Source of the DNA: Pseudomonas viciae
Lineage (GTDB): Bacteria > Pseudomonadota > Gammaproteobacteria > Pseudomonadales > Pseudomonadaceae
Assembly: GCF_004786035.1 (NCBI RefSeq)
Contig: NZ_CP035088.1
Coordinates: 6,533,001-6,597,000 of the forward strand
Direction of reading: 5' to 3'
Length of the DNA: 64,000 bases
Below are positions 57,330 through 64,000 of this stretch, piece by piece. A program made the translations under genes and the position numbers. Each line of letters opens with the position of its first letter. Position 1 is the first letter of the stretch. The notes under the pieces are model-generated. The model was not told the DNA's origin. It ran no database searches and saw only the letters and a program-made list of their open reading frames with translations.

Positions 57330-57513
57330 ATCACCGCGTCGCCATCGAAGCCGCCCTTGTGCCCCGAACCCGCGCACACCTGCGCCAACAAGGGGCGATT
57401 TACGGTCAAACCTTTTGGCCATTTCGATCCCCTTTTGGCCTCTCCTGCCGTTCTCCAAAACCCCGCACACCGCAAGACTGTGAGCAACCGGATCAGCCTT
57501 GCGGAGCACAATA

Positions 57514-58545
57514 ATGCTGACGATCTACTCAGACGATCACCACCTGCACCACGGACGCTGCGAGTTGATGGACGGGCAATTGATGCCCTGCTTTGAAATG
57601 CCCTCCCGGGCCGATCATGTGCTGGAGCGGGTCAAGGCCCGGGCGCTGGGCCCGGTCGAAGCGCCCCATGATTTCGGCCTGGGGCCGATCCAGCGCATTC
57701 ACAGCCCGGCGTACCTGGAATTTTTCAAAGGCGCCTGGGATCGCTGGGCTGAGTTCGAGCGCGACGGCGATTTGCTGCCTTTCACCTGGCCGGCGCGGAC
57801 CTTGCGCACGGTCATTCCGACAAGCCTGCACGGCCAGCTCGGCTATTACAGCTTCGACGGCGGCGCACCGATTACCGCGGGCACTTGGCAGGCAGCCTAC
57901 AGCGCCGCCCAGGTCGCCCTCACCGCCCAGGCCGAGATCCAGCGCGGCGCCCGCAGTGCCTTTGCCCTGTGCCGCCCGCCGGGACACCACGCCGCCAGTG
58001 ACTTGATGGGCGGCTATTGCTACCTCAACAACGCCGCCATCGCCGCCCAGGCTTTTCTCGACCAGGGCCATAAGCAGGTCGCGATCCTCGATGTCGATTA
58101 CCACCACGGCAACGGCACCCAGTCGATTTTCTACGAGCGCAGCGACGTGCTGTTCGCTTCGATCCACGGCCACCCTGAAGCCGAGTTTCCGTTCTTCCTC
58201 GGCTACGCCGATGAGTACGGTGAAGGCGCCGGTGACGGCTTCAACTTCAACTATCCTCTGCCGGCCGGCTCAGGCTGGGACACCTGGAGCGCCGCGCTGG
58301 AGCAGGCTTGCGGCGAAATCCAAGGCTACGACGCCGATGTCATCGTCGTCTCCCTGGGTGTGGACACCTTCAAGGACGACCCGATCTCGCAGTTCAAGCT
58401 CGACAGCCCGGATTACCTGGCGATGGGCAAACGCATCGCGGCGCTCGGCAAACCGACCCTGTTCGTGATGGAGGGCGGTTACGCGGTAGCAGAAATCGGC
58501 ATCAATGCCGTGAACGTTCTCGAAGGTTTTCAAAGCGCCCAATGA
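57514..58545 (+). CDS. Acetylpolyamine amidohydrolase (HDAC fold)
   Basis: 343 residues from ATG 57514 (GGAG seven bases upstream). Histone-deacetylase fold with catalytic His158-His159 (PPGHHAASD), zinc ligands Asp195 and His197 (DVDYHHGNGTQ) and a third Asp in SLGVDTFKDD, plus the late GGYAV Tyr. The same arrangement as known bacterial acetylpolyamine amidohydrolases, which deacetylate acetylputrescine or acetylcadaverine. Twelve bases before the polyamine-binding protein gene, so one operon. Confidence 0.93.
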   Translation: MLTIYSDDHHLHHGRCELMDGQLMPCFEMPSRADHVLERVKARALGPVEAPHDFGLGPIQRIHSPAYLEFFKGAWDRWAEFERDGDLLPFTWPARTLRTVIPTSLHGQLGYYSFDGGAPITAGTWQAAYSAAQVALTAQAEIQRGARSAFALCRPPGHHAASDLMGGYCYLNNAAIAAQAFLDQGHKQVAILDVDYHHGNGTQSIFYERSDVLFASIHGHPEAEFPFFLGYADEYGEGAGDGFNFNYPLPAGSGWDTWSAALEQACGEIQGYDADVIVVSLGVDTFKDDPISQFKLDSPDYLAMGKRIAALGKPTLFVMEGGYAVAEIGINAVNVLEGFQSAQ

Positions 58546-58557
58546 GGAAATAACAGC

Positions 58558-59658
58558 ATGAACAGACTCAAGCGTTTAATGGTTCCCAGCCTGTGCGCCG
58601 CGCTGCTGTGCGGCGCTGCCCAGGCCGAAGAGCGCACCCTGCGCGTCTACAACTGGTTCGACTACATCACGCCCAAGGCCCTGGACGATTTCAAGGCGCA
58701 GAACAGCCAGGTCAAACTGGTCTATGACATCTTCGACACCAACGAAGCCCTGGAGGCCAAGCTGCTGACGGGCAATTCCGGCTACGACGTGGTGGTGCCG
58801 TCCAACGTGTTCCTGGCCAAGCAGATCGAGGCCGGTGTGTTCCAGCCCCTGGACCGCAGCAAACTGCCGAATTGGAACCACCTCGATCCCAAGCTGATGA
58901 AGCTGATCGAAGCCAACGACCCGGGCAACAAATTCGCCGTGCCCTACATGTACGGCACCATCCTGATCGGCTTCAACCCGGACAAGGTCAAGGCCGCCCT
59001 GGGTGACAACGCACCGGTGGACAGCTGGGACCTGATCTTCAAGGAAGAGAACCTCAGCAAGCTCAAGCAATGCGGTGTGGCACTGCTCGATTCGCCATCG
59101 GAGATCCTGCCGCTGGCCTTGCAGCACCTGGGCCTGGACCCTAACAGCAAGAAGCCGGCGGACTACGCCAAGGCTGAAGCGTTGTTGATGAAGATCCGCC
59201 CGCACATCACTTACTTCCACTCATCCAAGTACATGGCCGACATCGCCAATGGCGACATCTGCGTGGCCGTCGGTTACTCCGGCAGCTTCTCCCAGGCGGC
59301 CAACCGCGCCAAGGAAGCCAAGAACGGCGTCACCGTGGACATGCGCCTGCCCAAGGAAGGCGCGCCGATCTGGTTCGACATGCTCGCCATCCCCAAAGGC
59401 GCGAAAAACCCCGACGACGCCTACACCTTCATCAACTATTTGTTGCAACCGAAGGTGATCGCACCCGTCAGCGATTTCGTCGGCTATCCAAACCCGAACA
59501 AGGACGCCACGGACATGGTCGACCCGGCGATCCGCAACAATCCCAACCTGTACCCGACCGAGGCGGCTATGGCCACGCTGTACACCCTGCAACCCTTGCC
59601 CCGGGATGCCGAGCGCGCACGGACACGGGCCTGGACCCGGATCAAATCCGGGCAGTAG
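58558..59658 (+). CDS. Polyamine-binding periplasmic protein (PotF/SpuD-like)
   Basis: 366 residues with a signal peptide (cleavage near AQAE, about residue 22). The family start LRVYNWFDYITPKALDDFKA, the VVPSNVFLAKQIEAGVFQPL segment and the conserved AVPYMYGTILIGFNPDKV mark the PotD/PotF family. Delivers polyamines to an ABC transporter whose permease genes are not in the window. Co-transcribed with the deacetylase gene, so the pair probably imports and deacetylates polyamines. Confidence 0.92.
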   Translation: MNRLKRLMVPSLCAALLCGAAQAEERTLRVYNWFDYITPKALDDFKAQNSQVKLVYDIFDTNEALEAKLLTGNSGYDVVVPSNVFLAKQIEAGVFQPLDRSKLPNWNHLDPKLMKLIEANDPGNKFAVPYMYGTILIGFNPDKVKAALGDNAPVDSWDLIFKEENLSKLKQCGVALLDSPSEILPLALQHLGLDPNSKKPADYAKAEALLMKIRPHITYFHSSKYMADIANGDICVAVGYSGSFSQAANRAKEAKNGVTVDMRLPKEGAPIWFDMLAIPKGAKNPDDAYTFINYLLQPKVIAPVSDFVGYPNPNKDATDMVDPAIRNNPNLYPTEAAMATLYTLQPLPRDAERARTRAWTRIKSGQ

Positions 59659-59659
59659 C

Positions 59660-59739
59660 CTGTAGCGAGGAGAACCTACCAGGGCTGCTTCGCAGCCCCA
59701 GCGGGGCGGTGCGACGTTTCGTTAAATCCCCTCGCCACA
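59660..59739. repeat. Partial REP-like element
   Basis: TGTAGCGAGGAGAACCTACC, GGGCTGCTTCGCAGCCCCAG and TTAAATCCCCTCGCCACAAGG: a related but eroded version of the nested BIME at 30482-30616. Confidence 0.65.
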
Positions 59740-59770
59740 AGGTTTACTTGGCATATACATAGTTACCACC

Positions 59771-59849
59771 CTCCCTGTCTGGTACCTCCCTAGCATGGAA
59801 TCCCCGAAGCATTCAGCGGCGGGGATTCCACCTAGCGCAAGACAGGGAG
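59771..59849 (+). promoter_or_regulatory. Nested inverted repeat that can hide the ribosome-binding site of the giant gene
   Basis: Outer arms CTCCCTGTCT (59771-59780) and AGACAGGGAG (59840-59849) are perfect complements; inner arms TGGAATCCCCG (59796-59806) and CGGGGATTCCA (59820-59830) also. The right outer arm contains the GGGAG ribosome-binding site of the gene that starts at 59856. In RNA the closed form would block initiation, suggesting temperature, protein, RNA or translation control. Confidence 0.65.
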
Positions 59850-59855
59850 CGTCAG

Positions 59856-62800
59856 ATGACCAGAACCTCTACAACCACGAACACTACACCCGAAGCCAGC
59901 CTCAAGAATGCTGTGCTCAACCAGCTACTCGCAGGCCCCACCTCCCCGGAAGTTGCCGCCGTGCTCCTGCGCAGGGCCCTCAAGAAAATGTATCCGGCAC
60001 TGGACCTCGATCCGCTCAACACAGTCGTTGGCGAGCCTCGCTGGGACATTGTCGACAGCGAAATCCTGGAACTGCCCACTCGTTACGAAACCCTCAGCGA
60101 TATGGTGGCCGAACGAGTAGGCGCGAGCGATTCGACCATGCTGATCGAAGGCGTGCACTTTCTGACCCAACTGCCGATCAGCACCCCGGAGGTGCATCTG
60201 CCGGTACGTATCGAACAGATCGGAGCCCTGATCAACGAACTGGAGCCTGTCATGTTGTCCGCCTGCCAGGAACAACAACTGGCGTACTGGAACGCTCCAG
60301 TGGGCACCTCCGGCCCACGCTGGCATGAGCTCTCCAGAACGCTGCGCAAGATCTGGGACGTCAAAGAGGTCAATGGCTGGACCGCGACTGAATGCGACAT
60401 GGCCAGGCAATTGTTCCTTTACCCCAATCTGGAGGACCGCAAGCAACATGATCGCTACGACACTCACGCGTACCTGATCGACATCGATGAAGTTGACGGG
60501 ACCAACGTCCGTCGCCTGAACGAAAACTCGCTGGTGGTACTGATCGGAACCATCGCCGGCAAAGAGGTCATCCTTACGTACTCGCTGCGCGACAGCTATA
60601 AAAAATTCGACTCACAGCAAGCGCTGGGGCAATTTCTCCCGACGCAACTGGACACCACATTCCGCAAGAAAATCCAGTGGCGGCTGTATGAGCCCACCGG
60701 CAACATCTTCGATCACAAGGCCTGCGGGCTGATCGCCATGCAGGTCAAGATCCTCGGCTCCCCCAGCTTCCTGAAAAAAGTTTCATCCATCGAGGACGAC
60801 CAGCCCGTGACCAGCGGGCTGGACGCAGAAAAAGGTATTGGCGCGACCTGGTTCGATAAAAAGATACCCGACTGGCTGCTGGCAGCGTCGATATCCGATC
60901 AGATTCTATTCGCCCAGCACATGAAAAACCTTTCGGCGCTGAGCAGTTCCCATGCCGGCAAGACCTACCTCGACGCTATTGCTCCTATCAAAGAGTTTGC
61001 GTTGAACGCCCTCAAGAAACAGATGCAAGCGGACCATGCCGACGCTGCGACACTCGATCCGGAAAAAATCGAGATCCAGATTCGCAGCCTCGTGGCCTGG
61101 GGTTCTTTTATCGTTCCGGGCAAATTCGAGACCACCCGGTTCAATCTCGTTGAGCTGGCCTTGCAAAACCTGATTGCACTGCCCTTGGGCAACAAAACCG
61201 TCAGGTCCCTCAACGGCAAGGTGTTGCCCACCTGGATGACGACTGACTACATCGAAAGCCTCATCACCAAAATCGATATCGGTCGCGTCTATCCCGATCT
61301 GGTGAAGAGCAAACTGCTCGACGATCCGACCGAATCGGCCCGCCGCGAAGAGTTGTACACCTCCCAGTTGCGCATTCAACTGCCCATGCTCGCGCTTGAG
61401 GGAAAGATCCGAGGGCGTGGGAACATCGACGAACGGGGCTACCGTTATGTCGCCGCACTGATGGAGCCGGAGGAAGCCGATCGCAAGGTCGACGGACAAC
61501 CCATCGTGCTGCGCAGGCTGGCCTTCATATCCGAACAGAAACTGATCCCCTCGGAGGACATCGTGACCAATATGTTCGTGATCGGTCCGAAGAATCCAGG
61601 CGCCGGTCCCTGCCTGCTTTATCGACCGCTGCTCGAGCCGCAGTTGTGCCAGTACCCCTCGTCCAGCAACCTGTTGTATGCGATCAGGCAAATCCCTGAA
61701 TTGCGCCAATCGGTCCTGGCCTGGCTGCCCGATGAGGTGCGCAGCAATTACAGCCGATACATTTTCTCGGGCCCCCTGCCCTCACCCTGGGTCATCGTTG
61801 AGTTTGCGACGGACCCTTTTACATCATGGCTCGATACCGCCCCCGTCGGCTTGAGCGAAAAAACCCTGGGCCCCGATTTCCTGCCACTGTTGTTCAAGGC
61901 CAATGCCAATGCCCTGGTCGAGCTTGCAGATCGACAATCGGTGTCTAACAGCGAAACCCGCTGGAGTACCTTCAAGCAGGCTGGCTGGCTGATTTTCAAC
62001 CTGGCCCTGCCTTACCTGGGCGCTGCCGTGGGCACCGCCGTCTGGCTCTGGCAAATTCTGGATGACATTGAAACGCTGATGCAGGACAGCGAACACGCCA
62101 ACGACCAGGCCACATGGGAGGCATTCGTCGACCTGTTGCTGAACCTGGCCATGGCGATCACCACTCACGCTATCGACCATGCCAGAGAAGGCACACGCAG
62201 TCGCAGGGCAGCGGCGCCGGAGGTGATAGAGGAGCCGGTCAAGCTGGTTAAACCCAAGCTCGTCATCGAAAAACTCGCGCCTTCCACCGGCAAGGAACTG
62301 CACCCTGAGCACTATGAGTCCATCCATTCCAGCGGCGCCCTGACGGGCAAATCGGGAGAGGGCGCCAAGCTCCTTGAGACGTTCAGTGTCGACGCGCCCG
62401 AAACACCAGGGCAGGCCCATATCGATGGCACGTTCAAAGGGCTCTATCACCGACAGGGGCTGTGGTACGCCAAAGTGGCAGAAAAATGGTTCAACGTGAC
62501 GATGGTGGGCGATAAGGTCTGTGTCGTCGACGGGAAGAATCCCTCGCGCCTGGGCCCTCCCCTGCGGCTCGATATACACGGCCATTGGCATATCGACATC
62601 CGCCTGCGCCTGCGCGGCACGGGATCAAAAGGTGCGATGGAAAAAGTCATCGCCGACACTCACCGCCGCAGTGTTCAACTGCTGGCCGAACTGAACCACT
62701 TCGAAGAAAAAAAACCGGAGCACCAGGCGCTGCTGACAATGAACGCGCAGGAGCTGAACAACGCCTCGGGCTCCACCAAGGAGACCAAGCGCAACGTTTA

Positions 62801-64000
62801 CTTGAGTACCTTGAAAACCCAGCGCGAAAGCTATGAAGAAGCGTTGAACATCTTGACTCAATGGCCCGTCTTCCAATCAAGGCCCGACGCGCCCAAAGCC
62901 AGGCTTGGCTACCTGAACGCACAAATCAACTTCACGTTCGAAGAGATAGACGCGCTGAAAGAGCGGTTTACCCCGGCCCTGAGAACAGCCATGGACATGG
63001 CCACCACCGGCGTCGCGGTCGTGGAGCAGCAGCACGTCGATGCAGCCGAGAGCATGATCCGGGTCGGCGAGGACATGAACGAGCGCCTGGATTACATGGA
63101 GACACGTTTTTCCAGGCTCAAGGTACTGGGGCGTGAAGGTTTTGAATTTATCCGGCAGCACCGAGGAAGAATGCCGACCTACAAGAGCGACGGTATCCGC
63201 CTTATCCAGTTAGACATGTATCGGCACCTCTGCCTGACGCTCGATAGCGTCAATACCATGCCCGAAGGTTGGGCAGTCATTAACCAACTGGTTGATAGCG
63301 CCACGATTGCCTTTCAAAGCCTGCACGATGCCATCGAGGAACGCAGCGTGATCCGACTGGACGAGCAAATCGATGCATTCGGCAGCCTTACGGAGCAGTT
63401 CACCGCCCTTGAAGAACAACTCGAATACGTGGGCACCGAGTACAAGGAGAGCGCCCGCCCGGCCGAACTCAATCGGCTGAGCAAGCAGATCAGCAGCCTG
63501 AAAAAACGGGCATTGCAACATTTGGCCCAGGCCCTCGATGAGAGGAGCAACCGGCGCAGCATGGGCAACCCTTATGAGCCACGCCCCAGGTTCAGGAAGA
63601 AGTTCATCAGGGCACGTTTCTGGGGCCTGGTCAGCGGCGAACCTCGGTTAACGAAAATGCACGAAGAAACCGATTGGGTCGATGTCAAGAACCCGGTCAC
63701 AGACAAGATCATCGCCACCTTCCACCGCAAGGGAACGGGTGAGTGGGTGCCCCATGCGCTCACCGATACGCCACAGATCGTCCCGTCCCTGGCAACCAGC
63801 CTTGCAAAGGGCCGAGCCCTGGTCGATGGACTGGAGGCGTTCCAGGCGCAGGTCGAGGAGCACATGAATGCGCCAGGCCGATCGCCCACCGGTATCGGGA
63901 TGATTCTGAACGCTCATGCAAACAGGATGGAGAAAGTCGGCATTGCAATCAAAAAGGCAATGGACAGTGCCTCGAACGAAACCGTTGAAGTTTCAGTGAA
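59856..64000 (+). CDS. Giant dermonecrotic-toxin-like protein (DUF6543 type), 3' truncated by window edge
   Basis: The frame from ATG 59856 (GGGAG six bases upstream) stays open to the last base: at least 1,381 codons. No signal peptide. The opening (SPEVAAVLLRRALKKMYPAL, then a long helical region) and the unit from about residue 862 (GLYHRQGLWYAKVAEKWF, followed by LGPPLRLDIHGHWHID) are hallmarks of large Pseudomonas proteins with a DUF6543 or dermonecrotic-toxin-like region, some with LRR or NEL ubiquitin-ligase ends. Hydrophobic stretches lie at about 711-735 and 756-774, and coiled-coil-prone regions at about 928-1000 and 1160-1230. It is preceded by a nested hairpin. The C-terminal effector part lies outside the window, so its activity cannot be named. 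Confidence 0.72.
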   Translation, partial: MTRTSTTTNTTPEASLKNAVLNQLLAGPTSPEVAAVLLRRALKKMYPALDLDPLNTVVGEPRWDIVDSEILELPTRYETLSDMVAERVGASDSTMLIEGVHFLTQLPISTPEVHLPVRIEQIGALINELEPVMLSACQEQQLAYWNAPVGTSGPRWHELSRTLRKIWDVKEVNGWTATECDMARQLFLYPNLEDRKQHDRYDTHAYLIDIDEVDGTNVRRLNENSLVVLIGTIAGKEVILTYSLRDSYKKFDSQQALGQFLPTQLDTTFRKKIQWRLYEPTGNIFDHKACGLIAMQVKILGSPSFLKKVSSIEDDQPVTSGLDAEKGIGATWFDKKIPDWLLAASISDQILFAQHMKNLSALSSSHAGKTYLDAIAPIKEFALNALKKQMQADHADAATLDPEKIEIQIRSLVAWGSFIVPGKFETTRFNLVELALQNLIALPLGNKTVRSLNGKVLPTWMTTDYIESLITKIDIGRVYPDLVKSKLLDDPTESARREELYTSQLRIQLPMLALEGKIRGRGNIDERGYRYVAALMEPEEADRKVDGQPIVLRRLAFISEQKLIPSEDIVTNMFVIGPKNPGAGPCLLYRPLLEPQLCQYPSSSNLLYAIRQIPELRQSVLAWLPDEVRSNYSRYIFSGPLPSPWVIVEFATDPFTSWLDTAPVGLSEKTLGPDFLPLLFKANANALVELADRQSVSNSETRWSTFKQAGWLIFNLALPYLGAAVGTAVWLWQILDDIETLMQDSEHANDQATWEAFVDLLLNLAMAITTHAIDHAREGTRSRRAAAPEVIEEPVKLVKPKLVIEKLAPSTGKELHPEHYESIHSSGALTGKSGEGAKLLETFSVDAPETPGQAHIDGTFKGLYHRQGLWYAKVAEKWFNVTMVGDKVCVVDGKNPSRLGPPLRLDIHGHWHIDIRLRLRGTGSKGAMEKVIADTHRRSVQLLAELNHFEEKKPEHQALLTMNAQELNNASGSTKETKRNVYLSTLKTQRESYEEALNILTQWPVFQSRPDAPKARLGYLNAQINFTFEEIDALKERFTPALRTAMDMATTGVAVVEQQHVDAAESMIRVGEDMNERLDYMETRFSRLKVLGREGFEFIRQHRGRMPTYKSDGIRLIQLDMYRHLCLTLDSVNTMPEGWAVINQLVDSATIAFQSLHDAIEERSVIRLDEQIDAFGSLTEQFTALEEQLEYVGTEYKESARPAELNRLSKQISSLKKRALQHLAQALDERSNRRSMGNPYEPRPRFRKKFIRARFWGLVSGEPRLTKMHEETDWVDVKNPVTDKIIATFHRKGTGEWVPHALTDTPQIVPSLATSLAKGRALVDGLEAFQAQVEEHMNAPGRSPTGIGMILNAHANRMEKVGIAIKKAMDSASNETVEVSV

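Overview
The window is chromosomal DNA from a fluorescent Pseudomonas (P. fluorescens/putida type). The evidence is the high GC, the many P. fluorescens-type REP/BIME repeats (core GTGGGAGCGGGCTTGCTCGC), and gene order matching known Pseudomonas neighbourhoods: trpBA/trpI, prlC, PA0069-type radical SAM, hup-rubredoxin-ubiCA-phoBR-pst, and purEK/aspA.

Layout. 0-6.1 kb: a type VI secretion (T6SS) effector module, with the 3' end of a vgrG, an Eag (DUF1795) chaperone, a PAAR-Rhs effector with an AT-richer C-terminal tip, and an AT-rich presumed immunity gene. 6.1-8.3 kb: accessory DNA with a methyltransferase, a long hairpin-rich leader and a DUF6124 gene. 8.3-24.3 kb: trpBA and divergent trpI, DUF883, dodecin, two DUF1161 proteins, an LLM flavin oxidoreductase, OsmC, three lipoproteins, a HAD phosphatase, a gamma-carbonic anhydrase-like protein, prlC-yheV, a second diverged M3 oligopeptidase, an exported tyrosine-type phosphatase, and a radical SAM gene behind a near-perfect LexA box. 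24.5-26.9 kb: beta-carbonic anhydrase plus a SulP transporter. 27-46 kb: HU, rubredoxin reductase and rubredoxin, ubiC-ubiA, the phosphate regulon (phoBR, CorC-like protein, LytM protein, response regulator, pstSCAB-phoU with Pho boxes before phoB, pstC and pstS) and an MHS transporter. 46-59.7 kb: thioesterase, mutarotase, DUF3299, GlsB, purEK with a probable attenuator, a LysR regulator, aspA, an alanine/glycine symporter, asparaginase, an AraC regulator, acetylpolyamine amidohydrolase and a polyamine-binding protein. 59.9 kb to the end: the first 1,381 codons of a giant gene resembling the Pseudomonas dermonecrotic-toxin-like (DUF6543-type) proteins. Its ribosome-binding site lies inside a perfect nested inverted repeat.

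How the genes work together. The pst genes import phosphate and, with PhoU, inform PhoR-PhoB, which should bind the Pho boxes seen here. The 5' module builds and loads one T6SS spike-effector. The amino-acid and polyamine genes at 51-59 kb feed nitrogen catabolism. The two ends of the window carry the antagonism or host-interaction genes, while the middle is mostly conserved housekeeping.

The best candidates for undescribed biology are the nested hairpin before the giant toxin-like gene, the multi-hairpin leader of the DUF6124 gene, the purEK leader terminator/antiterminator, the diverged M3 peptidase, and the unassigned Rhs tip with its immunity partner. All function calls come from reading the sequence; no database search was run.
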